Shown here in pieces: positions 19,609 through 28,908 of a DNA stretch of 64,000 nt (within the stretch, counting starts at the first letter, position 1; every line of letters starts with the position of its first letter). Position numbers and translations under genes: made by a program. The notes below the pieces were generated by a model that did no database searches, was not told the origin of the DNA, and saw only the letters and a list, made by a program, of their open reading frames with translations. Source of the stretch: CAVXXD01 sp963765625 (GTDB lineage: Bacteria; Actinomycetota; Geothermincolia; Geothermincolales; Geothermincolaceae); the NCBI GenBank assembly GCA_963765625.1, contig CAVXXD010000018.1, forward strand, positions 1-64,000, given 5' to 3'.

Positions 19609-19906
19609 AGAAACTCACCAGGTCCTCTTCTATTTCATGGAATCCGGACCGCAGGATCTGGTGCCGTGCCGCAAACAGGTACCTTCCCGCGGGGAATTCC
19701 CCTTCTCGCCTTCTAACAGCTTCCTTCATTCGCCTTCTGGCCCTGTTTCGCACTACGCTACCCCCCAGTTTGCGGGGAAGGGAAAACCCGAATGCGACAT
19801 CTTCGTAGCCCTGTTGCTGATAGCGGACCACGAGGTTGCGGTATGCTCTCGACTTGCCGTCCCGCAGGATAGCGATGAATTCCTTCTTTTTAGTGATAGT
19901 CCGCAT
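19586..19906 (-). CDS. rnpA: Ribonuclease P protein component
   Basis: This is the protein subunit that helps the RNase P RNA cleave pre-tRNA leaders. The 106-residue sequence starts with TITKKKEFIAILRDGKS and has the RNR motif in SVVRNRARRRMKEAVRR, followed by ARHQILRSGFHEIEEDL. It starts six bases after the rpmH stop and overlaps yidD at its end. It is transcribed from the strong promoter upstream of rpmH. Confidence 0.95.
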   Translation of the reverse strand: MRTITKKKEFIAILRDGKSRAYRNLVVRYQQQGYEDVAFGFSLPRKLGGSVVRNRARRRMKEAVRRREGEFPAGRYLFAARHQILRSGFHEIEEDLVSFFGEMEHD

Positions 19907-19912
19907 GAAGGA

Positions 19913-20047
19913 TCAGGCGCTCAGCTCTTTTCTTCCTTTCAGCCTTCGCCTTTTTATAATCGCCCGGCCAGCCCTCGTATGCATGCGCTTACGAAAGCCG
20001 TGGGTTCTTTTCCTTCTCCTGACGTTCGGTTGGTACGTTCTTTTCAT
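19913..20047 (-). CDS. rpmH: 50S ribosomal protein L34
   Basis: A 44-residue protein, highly basic, beginning MKRTYQPNVRRRKRTHGFRK and ending RLKGRKELSA, a full-length match to bL34. A strong ribosome binding site (AAGGAGG, seen on the plus strand as cctcctt at 20053-20059) lies just upstream of the ATG. It is first gene of the rpmH-rnpA-yidD-yidC-jag transcription unit. Confidence 0.98.
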   Translation of the reverse strand: MKRTYQPNVRRRKRTHGFRKRMHTRAGRAIIKRRRLKGRKELSA

Positions 20048-20071
20048 TCTTTCCTCCTTGCAAACAGAGAA

Positions 20072-20100
20072 ATTATATGTGCCTGCATATGCACTGTCAA
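20072..20100 (-). promoter_or_regulatory. Consensus sigma-70 promoter of the rpmH operon
   Basis: On the minus strand, a -35 TTGACA (20095-20100) and a -10 TATAAT (20072-20077) are separated by exactly 17 bases. Both hexamers match consensus at all positions. The rpmH start lies 24 bases beyond the -10, leaving a short leader. Confidence 0.9.
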
Positions 20101-20383
20101 GAAACGCCGCTTCTCCTCACGAAACATCCCAAGAGTTATCCACAGCTGTTCATAAAACTGTTGAAAACATGAAACCACAAGTAAACAACGCTTTTGAAGG
20201 AGGGTTATTTTTCCTGTTTCTGGAAAACGGCAGATGGATGGGGGTGGACGGTTTTCCTCTTCTTATCAACAGTTGTGGATTACGAAAAACCGCGAAAAAT
20301 AGGCGTTTTTACGCCTTGAACCGGTATGGGGTGTGGGATAGAATAAGCGCGTAGTGTCGGGGGTTCCTCTTAAGGGTGATCAT
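20101..20383. other. dnaA upstream region with DnaA boxes
   Basis: The region between the divergent rpmH and dnaA promoters holds a perfect DnaA box, TTATCCACA (20136-20144). It also holds two near matches, TTATCAACA (20263-20271) and TGTGGATTA (20274-20282, reverse). It may be part of a bipartite origin and/or the autoregulatory region of dnaA. A perfect hairpin, AGGCGT-TTTT-ACGCCT (20301-20316), abuts the dnaA -35. Confidence 0.65.
20316..20344 (+). promoter_or_regulatory. dnaA promoter
   Basis: TTGAAC (20316-20321) and TAGAAT (20339-20344) with a 17-base spacer form a good sigma-70-type promoter about 40 bases before the dnaA ATG. DnaA boxes lie just upstream at 20263-20282, suggesting autoregulation by DnaA. 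Confidence 0.7.
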
Positions 20384-21721
20384 ATGACCTCTAAAGAAAA
20401 CAGGTTGTGGCAGAGTTGCCTGTCTTCAATAATAAACGAAGACGCGGCAGCTTCCGCGTGGTTTGAATCAACCGACCTGGTAGAGATAAAGGAGGGTGTC
20501 GCGGTCATCTCCACGCCCGACCCTTTCACTCGCGAATGGCTGGAAAAGCGCTACACTGCCGTCATCATGGATTCCCTGCAAGAGCAGGTCCCCGAGATTT
20601 CCGGTGTTTCGATAGTTGTCCAGGAGAAACACAAAAAGGGGAAGAAGGAAGTCTTTCTAGGGCCCGAAAACCTTGTCGAAGATAAGGGTTCCTCTTCCTT
20701 AAACGAAAAATATACCTTTGAGTCCTTCGTGATCGGCCCCTCCAACCACTTCGCGCATGCCGCGGCCCGGTCAGTCGCCGAATCTCCCACTTCCTACAAC
20801 CCCCTGTTCATCTACGCCGATCCCGGCCTGGGTAAAACACACCTTCTCCACTCCATCGGCCATTACTTTAAGAGGCTCTATCCCAAGTCGGGAACCATAT
20901 ATATTTCCTCTGAAAAATTCGTCAACGACTACATCAATGCCCTGTTAAACAACCGCATCCCTTCCTTTCAAAAGAAATACCGCTCCTGTGACCTGCTTAT
21001 GGTGGACGATATACAATTCCTGGCCGGCAAAGATCGGATGCAGGAAGAGTTCTTTCACACCTTTAATGAATTGCACAACAATAACAAACAGGTGGTCATC
21101 ACTTGCGACCGCCCCCCTAAAGACATCTCCAACCTGGAAAAACGGTTGGTCTCACGTTTTGAGTGGGGCCTGGTCACCGATATTCAGCCGCCCGACATGG
21201 AGACCCGCATTGCCATTCTCAAGAAAAAGGCCGCGCTGGATAACAAGGTCATACCCGACGACGTCATCGTCTTCATCGCCAGCAACTTCGAAACTAACAT
21301 CCGTGAGCTGGAAGGGGCGCTCATCCGGGTGCTCGCTTTTTCCTCCCTCTCCAAAGTCGACATCAACATGGATGTGGCCAGGGATGTCCTTAAGAGCATG
21401 CTTCCCCCGAGGGTCAATAAGGACATCACCATCAACAGCATCATCTCCCAGACATCAATCTACTTCGAGATCCCGCTGGAACAACTCCTGGGCGCCAGCC
21501 GTTCCAGAAACCTGGTCAAAGCAAGACAGATATCGATGTATCTCTGCCGCGAACTCACCGACAGCTCCCTTCCCGCCATCAGTGAGGCTTTTGGGGGAAG
21601 ACACCACTCCACCGTTATTCACGCCATCAAGCAGGTCAAAGAGCAGATAAGTGAGAAGCGGGACATCTACATCACCGTCCAGGAACTCACCAACCGCATC
21701 AAGACCGACCAGTCCAACTGA
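20384..21721 (+). CDS. dnaA: Chromosomal replication initiator DnaA
   Basis: DnaA binds origin DnaA boxes and melts the DNA for helicase loading. The 445-residue protein has an N-terminal helicase-interaction domain (LWQSCLSSIINEDAAASAWF). AAA+ Walker A PGLGKTH is near residue 147, Walker B LLMVDDIQFLAGK near 203, sensor I ITCDRPP, and the arginine-finger region LEKRLVSRFEWGL follows. The C-terminal DNA-binding signature is GGRHHSTVIHAIKQV near 405. I chose ATG 20384 with AAGGGT at 20370; an in-frame GTG at 20354 would add ten unlikely residues. Followed by an origin-like spacer and dnaN. Confidence 0.97.
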   Translation: MTSKENRLWQSCLSSIINEDAAASAWFESTDLVEIKEGVAVISTPDPFTREWLEKRYTAVIMDSLQEQVPEISGVSIVVQEKHKKGKKEVFLGPENLVEDKGSSSLNEKYTFESFVIGPSNHFAHAAARSVAESPTSYNPLFIYADPGLGKTHLLHSIGHYFKRLYPKSGTIYISSEKFVNDYINALLNNRIPSFQKKYRSCDLLMVDDIQFLAGKDRMQEEFFHTFNELHNNNKQVVITCDRPPKDISNLEKRLVSRFEWGLVTDIQPPDMETRIAILKKKAALDNKVIPDDVIVFIASNFETNIRELEGALIRVLAFSSLSKVDINMDVARDVLKSMLPPRVNKDITINSIISQTSIYFEIPLEQLLGASRSRNLVKARQISMYLCRELTDSSLPAISEAFGGRHHSTVIHAIKQVKEQISEKRDIYITVQELTNRIKTDQSN

Positions 21722-21947
21722 TACGGAAACGCTGATGATAACCTTGTTAACAAACTGTTGGGTGTATGAGGATATCTTTATGTCACCGCTAAAAACTATA
21801 ATGCCCTGTGGATGTTGTGGATTACCGGAAACCTTTATCAACAGGCAAAAAGGGCATTCTTTCAGCCCTTATTCCTCTTTTCAACATCATCAACAGGATA
21901 TAATACGAATACGAGAAATAGAGAGATATTAATAATAAGGAGGCGTG
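21722..21947. other. Probable oriC (dnaA-dnaN intergenic region)
   Basis: This 226-base AT-rich spacer contains DnaA-box-like sites TGTGGATGT (21807-21815), TGTGGATTA (21816-21824) and TTATCAACA (21835-21843). An AT-rich segment (21898-21935) could serve as the unwinding element. The dnaA-dnaN spacer is the usual origin position in Actinobacteriota and Bacillota. TATAAT at 21899-21904 may be a dnaN -10 box. Confidence 0.7.
21850..21880 (+). terminator. Weak hairpin after dnaA
   Basis: AAGGGC (21850-21855) pairs with GCCCTT (21865-21870) across a nine-base loop and is followed by a pyrimidine-rich run (attcctcttt). It is a possible weak intrinsic terminator or attenuator between dnaA and dnaN. 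Confidence 0.35.
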
Positions 21948-23027
21948 ATGATAGTCACTTGTCTACGAGAAGATCTCAGTAATTCGTTGCAGACCGTTCA
22001 AAGAGCCATCTCCCCCAAGAGTATTATGCCCATTCTTACCGGCATACTCCTGGAGGCCGGAGAGGATAAACTCTCCCTTCATGCCACGGATCTCGAGATA
22101 TATATGCGCAACGTCTTTTCAGGCAAGGTAGAGATGGCGGGGAAGGCGGTTGTCAACGGCAAGCTCGTCTCCGACATCATCCGCAACATCGACAACGATC
22201 TGGTCCGGATGGAGCTCAAGGATAACGTCCTGCACATCGAGGGCGGTAAATCCACCTTTGAGCTCCACACTCTCCCGGTCGAGGATTTCCCGGTCATGCC
22301 GGAGGAAAAAGAAGCCTTGCTCGAGGAAATCAACCTCAAGTTGCTGCACAATGCCATCAGCCAGGTGGTCAAGGCGGCATCGCGAGACGATAAACGCCCG
22401 GTGCTCCAGGGGGTTTACGTGGAATTCGAGGAAGACCTTATCCACATGGTCAGCACGGACAGTTACCGCCTGGCGGTTACCGAGGTGAGTGGGTTGGAGA
22501 AGGCCTCCGGCAAAAAAGAGATGATCATCCCGGCCAAGGCCATGCAGGAGATACATCGCTGGGGAAGCAAGGACGAGAAAATCGCTATGTTCGAAGCCGG
22601 AGGTCAGATTCGTTTTGACATGGGGGACACCGTCATGCTGGTGCGGGAGATAGAAGGTAAGTTTCCCAACTGGAAACAGCTACTCCCTTCGGACCACAAG
22701 ATATCCATCCGGGTCAACAAGGACAGTCTGCTCGCAGCGGTGAAGAGGGTGTCCATCATCGGCAGCACCATCATCATGGATGTCAAGCAGGGAGAGATCA
22801 CTCTGACCACGGAAAGCCGGGAAGTCGGTAACGCGGAGGAGAGGCTGGAGGCCGTTTCGGAAGGCGGGGAAATAAAAATCGCCCTCAACGCAGAGTTTCT
22901 TACCGACGGTATTTTTGCTCTGGGACAGGAAGAAGCGGTCATCCTTTTAAACGAGACGGACAAACCTGGACTGATTGTAGGGGATGACAATTCCTATAAA
23001 TATCTCATCATGCCCATAAAGATCTGA
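21948..23027 (+). CDS. dnaN: DNA polymerase III beta subunit (sliding clamp)
   Basis: A 359-residue clamp protein with the three-domain beta-clamp layout: SLQTVQRAISPKSIMPILTG at the start, DKRPVLQGVYVEF and DSYRLAVTEV in the middle domain, and the C-terminal KYLIMPIKI, close to the canonical MPMR-type end. It encircles DNA and tethers polymerase III. AAGGAGG at 21937-21943 sets the ATG at 21948; an in-frame GTG lies one codon earlier. It ends four bases before recF, so the two are likely coupled. Confidence 0.97.
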   Translation: MIVTCLREDLSNSLQTVQRAISPKSIMPILTGILLEAGEDKLSLHATDLEIYMRNVFSGKVEMAGKAVVNGKLVSDIIRNIDNDLVRMELKDNVLHIEGGKSTFELHTLPVEDFPVMPEEKEALLEEINLKLLHNAISQVVKAASRDDKRPVLQGVYVEFEEDLIHMVSTDSYRLAVTEVSGLEKASGKKEMIIPAKAMQEIHRWGSKDEKIAMFEAGGQIRFDMGDTVMLVREIEGKFPNWKQLLPSDHKISIRVNKDSLLAAVKRVSIIGSTIIMDVKQGEITLTTESREVGNAEERLEAVSEGGEIKIALNAEFLTDGIFALGQEEAVILLNETDKPGLIVGDDNSYKYLIMPIKI

Positions 23028-23031
23028 AAAA

Positions 23032-24084
23032 GTGCTCAGGGAAATATATCTCAGGGATTTCAGGAATTATTTCGAGGAGAGGATTCTTCTAGAGCGAGGT
23101 ATAAACGTTGTATACGGAGAGAATGGCCAGGGGAAGACAAACCTCCTCGAGGCCATTTTCTTTTGTATGAGAGGAGAGAGCTTCAGGGTAGCCGGAAATC
23201 GCGAGCTCGTGAAGGAGGATGCCGGTTTCGGGGTGGTGATCACCAGATTTGAGGAGAAAGAAACAATAAGAACTCTTGCCAGGCAGATATGCGAAGACGG
23301 CTCGGTGCGAACCAAACTGGACGGCAAAGAGAAGCGCGTCCGCATGGAAAACCTGGTGGTATTCTCCCAGGAAGATCTGGCGGTGATAAAAGGAGACCCC
23401 CAGAAAAGAAGAGAGTTCATCGACGACCAGGCCACCAGGCTCGACCGGGTCTTTCGTGACAAGAATATGCAGTTTAAAAAGGCCTTATATCAGAGGAACG
23501 AGACCCTTAAGCGCATCAGGAAAGGGGAGGCTGGCAGAGACGCACTGTCAGTATGGGAAGAGATACTGGTAGAAAGGGGTTCTTACCTCGTCGAGAAGAG
23601 AAAGGAACTCCTCCACGAACTCGCCTCCCGTGTCGACGGGAGACTGCGCGATGCCGGAGAAGGAGAGATGAGCGTCAAATATTACGGAACATTCGAAGAT
23701 GCCGGGGATTATCGGGAGAAACTGGAGAAAAACCGGGACAAGGAGATCGCGCGGGGAACAACGGTGACCGGTCCGCACCGCGACGAGATGATCTTTTTTC
23801 TCAATGGCAGGAATCTTAAAACAAAGGGTTCGCAAGGGCAGCAGAGAAAGGCCGCCATACTTTTTAAAGTTGCTGTAGCGGAGATGATTGAGGAAAAGGT
23901 GGGAAAAGGATGCATCCTCCTTCTGGACGACATGCCCTCCGAGCTTGACAGCCACAATACAAGCTGGCTTATGGGGGTTCTTCAAGAGAAAGAGCAATCA
24001 GTTATTACCGTGAACCCTAACCGCCTGGGCGAGCTGGGCGGCGCGGCGCGATATCTCCACATCGAGGAAGGAAAGCTTCTTTGA
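23032..24084 (+). CDS. recF: DNA replication and repair protein RecF
   Basis: An SMC-like ATPase of the RecFOR gap-repair pathway, 350 residues. The start LREIYLRDFRNYFEE is typical. Walker A is YGENGQGKTNLLEAI, the ABC signature KGSQGQQRKAAILFK, and Walker B CILLLDDMPSELD. It starts with GTG four bases after dnaN and its last codons overlap the next gene by four bases. Confidence 0.97.
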   Translation: MLREIYLRDFRNYFEERILLERGINVVYGENGQGKTNLLEAIFFCMRGESFRVAGNRELVKEDAGFGVVITRFEEKETIRTLARQICEDGSVRTKLDGKEKRVRMENLVVFSQEDLAVIKGDPQKRREFIDDQATRLDRVFRDKNMQFKKALYQRNETLKRIRKGEAGRDALSVWEEILVERGSYLVEKRKELLHELASRVDGRLRDAGEGEMSVKYYGTFEDAGDYREKLEKNRDKEIARGTTVTGPHRDEMIFFLNGRNLKTKGSQGQQRKAAILFKVAVAEMIEEKVGKGCILLLDDMPSELDSHNTSWLMGVLQEKEQSVITVNPNRLGELGGAARYLHIEEGKLL

Positions 24085-24392
24085 AAGAAGAGGTGTTTAT
24101 TGGAGAACTACTGGAGGAATATCTCCGCGGGATAGGATATGAAGGCGTACTGGCAGGCAAGGAGATAATTGGTAAATGGCGCGAGATAGTCGGGGAAAGG
24201 CTGTATGAGAAGTCAATGCCGGTATCCCTCGAGGGTTACAGGCTCGAGGTGATGACCCCGGCCCCGGTCTGGTCGAGCGAGATACACATGATGTCTCCGT
24301 TGATCATCAGGAGAATCGCCGAAGAAACCGGCATCAGGGTGGACGAGATCAAGGTTAAAACAGATAAAAACGTCGAAAAACGGTGGAAGTGA
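24081..24392 (+). CDS. dciA: DUF721/DciA-family protein
   Basis: A 103-residue protein with the DUF721 KH-like domain: IIGKWREIVGERLYEKSMPVSL and the strand-helix EVMTPAPVWSSEIHMMSPLII. DciA proteins load the replicative helicase DnaB in bacteria lacking DnaC/DnaI. Position between recF and gyrB, with a TTGA overlap (TTG start on the recF stop), is the arrangement known from Actinobacteriota. The symbol rests on family and synteny. Confidence 0.85.
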   Translation: MKEEVFIGELLEEYLRGIGYEGVLAGKEIIGKWREIVGERLYEKSMPVSLEGYRLEVMTPAPVWSSEIHMMSPLIIRRIAEETGIRVDEIKVKTDKNVEKRWK

Positions 24393-24394
24393 GA

Positions 24395-24400
24395 TATAAT
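24395..24400 (+). promoter_or_regulatory. Possible gyrB -10 box
   Basis: A perfect TATAAT lies 31 bases before the gyrB start. No convincing -35 is seen 16-18 bases upstream. It may provide a separate gyrB promoter inside the dnaN-recF-dciA-gyrB-gyrA run. Confidence 0.4.
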
Positions 24401-24430
24401 CCGTAAGGAAAATATAAAGGAGCGCGAAAA

Positions 24431-26353
24431 TTGGCGGAAGAGAGAAAAAAAGAGGTCAACACCTATGACGGCAGCGCGATAACCGTCCTCGAGGGCCTGG
24501 AGGCGGTAAGAAAGCGCCCCGGAATGTACATCGGGTCGACCGGCCCCCGAGGCCTCCATCACCTTATTTACGAGGTCGTGGACAACTCTATCGACGAATG
24601 CCTGGCCGGCTTCTGTAAAAACATCTGGATAACCCTGGAAAAAGACCAGTCCGTAACCGTGGTGGACGACGGCCGCGGCATCCCCGTTGACATCATGGAA
24701 AAATACGGCATACCGGCGGCGGAGGTGGTACTTACCATGCTCCATGCCGGAGGAAAATTCGACGGTAAAGGCTATAAGGTCTCGGGTGGCCTCCACGGCG
24801 TAGGCGTCAGCGTGGTTAACGCCCTGTCGGAATGGTTGATACTGGAGGTGGGGCGAGGCGGCAAGGTCTACCAGCAGCGCTACGAAAGAGGAGCCGCGGT
24901 CACCAGGCTCGAGGTGATAGGGGACAGCAAGAGGGACGGCACCATCATCCGGTTTAAGCCCGACTCGAAGATATTCGAGACCCTCGACTACGATTTTGAC
25001 ACCGTCCTGCAGAGGATGCGGGAGATGGCCTTCTTAAACGAAGGGCTCCGCATAGAAACCCTCGACGACCGGGAAGAAGAACCCAATCAGATTATATACA
25101 GGTATACAGGCGGCATCCGGGATTTCATCACCCACATCAACTCCAACAAGGAGCCCCTGCAGCGCAAGATCATCTACCTCGCGGGAGAGAAAAACGACGC
25201 CCAGGTGGAAGTGGCCATGCAGTACAACAAGGGTTATACCGAGAACATCTTCACCTTCGCCAACAACATCAACACCCACGAAGGAGGAACCCACCTCATC
25301 GGCTTCAAGTCCGCCCTCACCCGGGTGGTAAACGATTACGCCCGCAAAAAAGGCTTTCTCAAGGAAAAAGAAGAGAATCTCAGCGGGGAGGACATCCGCG
25401 AAGGCCTGGCCGCCATTATTAGCGTAAAAATCCAGGACCCTCAATTCGAGGGGCAGACCAAGACCAAGCTGGGAAACACCGAAATAAAAGGCTTTGTCGA
25501 AACCGTGGTCAACACCAAGCTGGCCGAGTTTCTTGAAGAAAACCCGGCCGAGGCCAAGATAGTCTGCAGCAAGACCATTGATGCCGCCAAGGCGCGCCAG
25601 GCGGCCCGGCACGCCCGGGAACTCACCAGGCGCAAGTCGCTGCTGGAGAGCACCTCGCTGCCGGGCAAACTGGCCGACTGCTCCCAGCGCAACCCGGCCA
25701 TGTGCGAGATCTACCTGGTGGAAGGGGACTCCGCCGGCGGCTCGGCCAAACAGGCGCGAGACCGCAGCTTCCAGGCCATCCTGCCCCTGCGCGGCAAAAT
25801 TCTTAACGTGGAGAAGGCCCGGCTCAACAAAATCCTCGGAAACAACGAGATCCAGGCCATCATCACCGCACTGGGAACGGGCATCGGCGAGGAGTTCGAC
25901 ATCACCAAGGCCAGATACCACAAGACCATCATCATGACCGACGCCGACGTGGACGGGGCGCATATCCGAACCCTCATCCTTACCTTCTTCTTCCGCTACA
26001 TGCCGGAGATGATCGAGAGCGGCTACATCTACATCGCCCAGCCCCCGCTCTTCCGCGTCAGCGTGGGGGGGAAGGACTTCTACGCCCAGACCCAGGAGGA
26101 CATGGAGGAACTCAGCGGCCGCTTCGAGGGGAAGAAGCTGGGGATCCAACGGTACAAGGGCCTGGGCGAGATGAACGCCGAGCAGTTGTGGGACACCACC
26201 ATGAACCCGGACGAGAGAAGCCTCGTACAGGTGGCCATCGAGGACGCCCTCGTAGCCGACGAGCTCTTCTTCACCCTGATGGGGGACGACGTGGAGGCCC
26301 GGCGAAAGTTTATTCAGAAGCACGCGAAGAACGTCCGGTTCCTGGACGTCTGA
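24431..26353 (+). CDS. gyrB: DNA gyrase subunit B
   Basis: ATPase subunit of gyrase, 640 residues, complete. The GHKL ATP site shows VVDNSIDECLAG, VVDDGRGIPVD and SGGLHGVGVSVVNALS. The Toprim domain shows LVEGDSAGGSAKQARDR, LPLRGKILNVEKA and MTDADVDGAHIRTL. The tail reads QRYKGLGEMNAEQLW. TTG start at 24431 follows AAAGGAG (24416-24422). gyrA follows after 35 bases. Confidence 0.98.
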   Translation: MAEERKKEVNTYDGSAITVLEGLEAVRKRPGMYIGSTGPRGLHHLIYEVVDNSIDECLAGFCKNIWITLEKDQSVTVVDDGRGIPVDIMEKYGIPAAEVVLTMLHAGGKFDGKGYKVSGGLHGVGVSVVNALSEWLILEVGRGGKVYQQRYERGAAVTRLEVIGDSKRDGTIIRFKPDSKIFETLDYDFDTVLQRMREMAFLNEGLRIETLDDREEEPNQIIYRYTGGIRDFITHINSNKEPLQRKIIYLAGEKNDAQVEVAMQYNKGYTENIFTFANNINTHEGGTHLIGFKSALTRVVNDYARKKGFLKEKEENLSGEDIREGLAAIISVKIQDPQFEGQTKTKLGNTEIKGFVETVVNTKLAEFLEENPAEAKIVCSKTIDAAKARQAARHARELTRRKSLLESTSLPGKLADCSQRNPAMCEIYLVEGDSAGGSAKQARDRSFQAILPLRGKILNVEKARLNKILGNNEIQAIITALGTGIGEEFDITKARYHKTIIMTDADVDGAHIRTLILTFFFRYMPEMIESGYIYIAQPPLFRVSVGGKDFYAQTQEDMEELSGRFEGKKLGIQRYKGLGEMNAEQLWDTTMNPDERSLVQVAIEDALVADELFFTLMGDDVEARRKFIQKHAKNVRFLDV

Positions 26354-26388
26354 CACCAGGGAACCGGTAGAAATACGGGAGGAACGAC

Positions 26389-28908
26389 ATGGTAATGCCC
26401 CTGTTCGGCAAAGTAAGGCCCATTGAGATTGAGGAGGAGATGCAGAGCTCCTACATGGATTACGCCATGAGCGTAATCGTGGGCAGGGCCCTGCCGGACG
26501 TGCGCGACGGCCTCAAGCCGGTCCACCGGCGCATCCTCTACGGCATGTACGAGCAGAGCATCTATCCCAACCGCCCCCACCGCAAATCAGCCAGGGTGGT
26601 CGGGGACGTCATGGGTAAATATCACCCCCACGGCGACTCGGCTATCTATGACGCCATGGTCCGCATGGCCCAGTACTTCTCCACCCGCTACGAGCTGGTC
26701 GACGGCCATGGCAACTTCGGCTCCACCGACGGGGACAGCGCGGCGGCCATGCGTTACACCGAGGCCCGCCTCTCGCCCATCAGCATGGAACTGCTGAACG
26801 AGATCGACAAGAACACCGTGAACTTCATTCCCAACTATGACGAGTCTCTGCAGGAACCGCAGGTGCTGCCGGCTCGCTACCCCAACCTGCTGGTCAACGG
26901 CTCAAGCGGCATCGCCGTGGGAATGGCCACCAACATCCCTCCGCACAACCTGGGAGAGGTCATCGACGCCGCCGTCGCCTTACTGGAGAACCCGGGGCTC
27001 ACCCCCGACCAATTATTACAATATGTAAAAGGACCAGATTTTCCCACCGGCGGCATCATCATGGGAATGTCCGGCATCCACGAGGCCTACACCACCGGCA
27101 AGGGCATCGTGCACGTACGAGGACGGGCCCACGTCGAGCAGGGCAAGAGCGGCAAGAGCGCCATCATCGTGACCGAACTCCCCTACCAGGTGAACAAGGC
27201 CCGCCTGGCCGAGAAGATAGCCGAGCTGGTCCGCGAAAAAAGGCTCACGGGGATATCGGACTTAAGGGACGAGTCGGACCGCTCCGGCACCCGCCTGGTG
27301 ATCGAGCTGAAAAGAGAAGCCACGCCCCAGGTGGTCCTGAACCAGCTGTACAAGCACACCCAGCTGCAGGATTCCTTCGGCATCATCATGCTGGCCCTGG
27401 CGGGCGGAACGCTGCCGCGGACCATGAACCTTTCGGAGATCCTCGGGCATTACCTGGAACACCGGGTGGACGTGGTGGAGCGGCGCACCCGCTTCGACCT
27501 GGAGAAGGCCCTGGCCCGGGCCCACATCCTGGAAGGGCTGCTGATCGCCCTTGACCACATCGACGAGGTTATCGAGACCATCCGTGGCTCGGATACGGTA
27601 GAGGTGGCTCGAGGGCGCCTGGTGGAGCGGTTCGGGCTGAGCGAGGTTCAAGCCCAGGCCATACTGGACATGCGCCTGCAGCGGCTCACCGGCCTGGAGC
27701 GTCAGAAGATCAAGGACGAACACGAGGCGCTGATGAAAGAGATCGCCTATCTCCAGTCCATCCTGGACGACCCCGTCAAGCTGCGCGGCATCATCCGGGA
27801 CGAGCTCAATGAAATCAAGGACAAATATGCCGACGAGCGGCGCACCGAAATACACCCGGAACTATCCGACCTCGACATCGAGGATCTCATCGCCGAGGAA
27901 GAGGTTATCGTGACCATAACCCATTCGGGTTACATCAAACGCCTCCCGGTGGGCACCTATCGCAAACAGCACCGTGGCGGGCGGGGGGTGGCCGGCACCA
28001 ACCTCAAGGAGGGCGACTTCGTGGAGCACCTCTTTGTCGGTTCCACCCACCACTTCCTGCACTTCTTCTCCAACCAGGGTCGGGTCTACCGGCTCAAGGT
28101 CTACGAGATCCCGGAAGCCAGCCGCACCGCCCGTGGCCAGGCCCTGGTCAACCTGCTGCCACTTACGCCGGGAGAGAAGATCTGCTCCATCGTCAGCACC
28201 CGCACATACGAGAACGACCAGTTCCTGATCATCGCCACCCGCCGCGGCATGGTCAAGAAGACCTACTTCACCGAGTACGACAGCCCGCGCCAGGCCGGCC
28301 TCATAGCCATAGTGTTGCGCGAGGGCGACGAGGTAATCGACACCCGCCTTATCGAGGAAGACTCCAACCTTCTCTTCGCCACCCGCGAAGGATACGCCAT
28401 AAAGTTCTCCGACAGCGACTGCCGGCCCCTGAGCCGGGCGACGCAGGGGGTGAAAGCCATCAACCTCGGCGACGAAGACCGGGTGGTGGCCATGGGGGTG
28501 GCGCTGGAAGACGCCGACCTCCTGATTATCACCGACTACGGCTACGGCAAGCGCACCGCGGTTCCCAAGTATCCCCTGCAGAGACGCGGCGGCAAAGGGG
28601 TGCGCACCATCCAGTACACTCCCGTCAAGGGAAAGATAGCTGGCGGGAAATGTGTCAAGGAGAACCAGGAGCTGCTGGCCATCTCCTCGGAAGGAGTGGT
28701 GATCCGGGTTTCGGTGGACGGCATCTCCCGCATGGGCCGCTCCACCCAGGGCGTCAAGGTCATGAACCTGAGGGAGGGAGACAGCGTGGCCGCCATCGCC
28801 ATGATGGTGGCGGAAGACGAGCGTGAGCCGGACGAGCCGTACGTCGACGGAGATGAACCGGAGGAGACCCTGGATATCGATGATGCCGGAGAACCCGAAG
28901 AAGTTTGA
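26389..28908 (+). CDS. gyrA: DNA gyrase subunit A
   Basis: Cleavage/religation subunit, 839 residues. The winged-helix region has MDYAMSVIVGRALPDVRDGLKPVHRR-type sequence, the catalytic Tyr lies in AAMRYTEARL, and GDSAIYD is the quinolone-determining segment. The C-terminal beta-pinwheel includes the GyrA box as QRRGGKG near residue 725. The end is an acidic tail rich in Asp/Glu. ATG 26389, with GGGAGG (26376-26381) upstream; ATG 26395 is an alternative. It overlaps the archease start by about 26 bases. Confidence 0.98.
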   Translation: MVMPLFGKVRPIEIEEEMQSSYMDYAMSVIVGRALPDVRDGLKPVHRRILYGMYEQSIYPNRPHRKSARVVGDVMGKYHPHGDSAIYDAMVRMAQYFSTRYELVDGHGNFGSTDGDSAAAMRYTEARLSPISMELLNEIDKNTVNFIPNYDESLQEPQVLPARYPNLLVNGSSGIAVGMATNIPPHNLGEVIDAAVALLENPGLTPDQLLQYVKGPDFPTGGIIMGMSGIHEAYTTGKGIVHVRGRAHVEQGKSGKSAIIVTELPYQVNKARLAEKIAELVREKRLTGISDLRDESDRSGTRLVIELKREATPQVVLNQLYKHTQLQDSFGIIMLALAGGTLPRTMNLSEILGHYLEHRVDVVERRTRFDLEKALARAHILEGLLIALDHIDEVIETIRGSDTVEVARGRLVERFGLSEVQAQAILDMRLQRLTGLERQKIKDEHEALMKEIAYLQSILDDPVKLRGIIRDELNEIKDKYADERRTEIHPELSDLDIEDLIAEEEVIVTITHSGYIKRLPVGTYRKQHRGGRGVAGTNLKEGDFVEHLFVGSTHHFLHFFSNQGRVYRLKVYEIPEASRTARGQALVNLLPLTPGEKICSIVSTRTYENDQFLIIATRRGMVKKTYFTEYDSPRQAGLIAIVLREGDEVIDTRLIEEDSNLLFATREGYAIKFSDSDCRPLSRATQGVKAINLGDEDRVVAMGVALEDADLLIITDYGYGKRTAVPKYPLQRRGGKGVRTIQYTPVKGKIAGGKCVKENQELLAISSEGVVIRVSVDGISRMGRSTQGVKVMNLREGDSVAAIAMMVAEDEREPDEPYVDGDEPEETLDIDDAGEPEEV

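Noticed and set aside
25034..26356. 440-residue open frame on the minus strand
   Set aside because: It is the antisense of gyrB in GC-rich DNA; low-complexity Val/Leu/Gly sequence with no family signature, while gyrB is complete on the plus strand.
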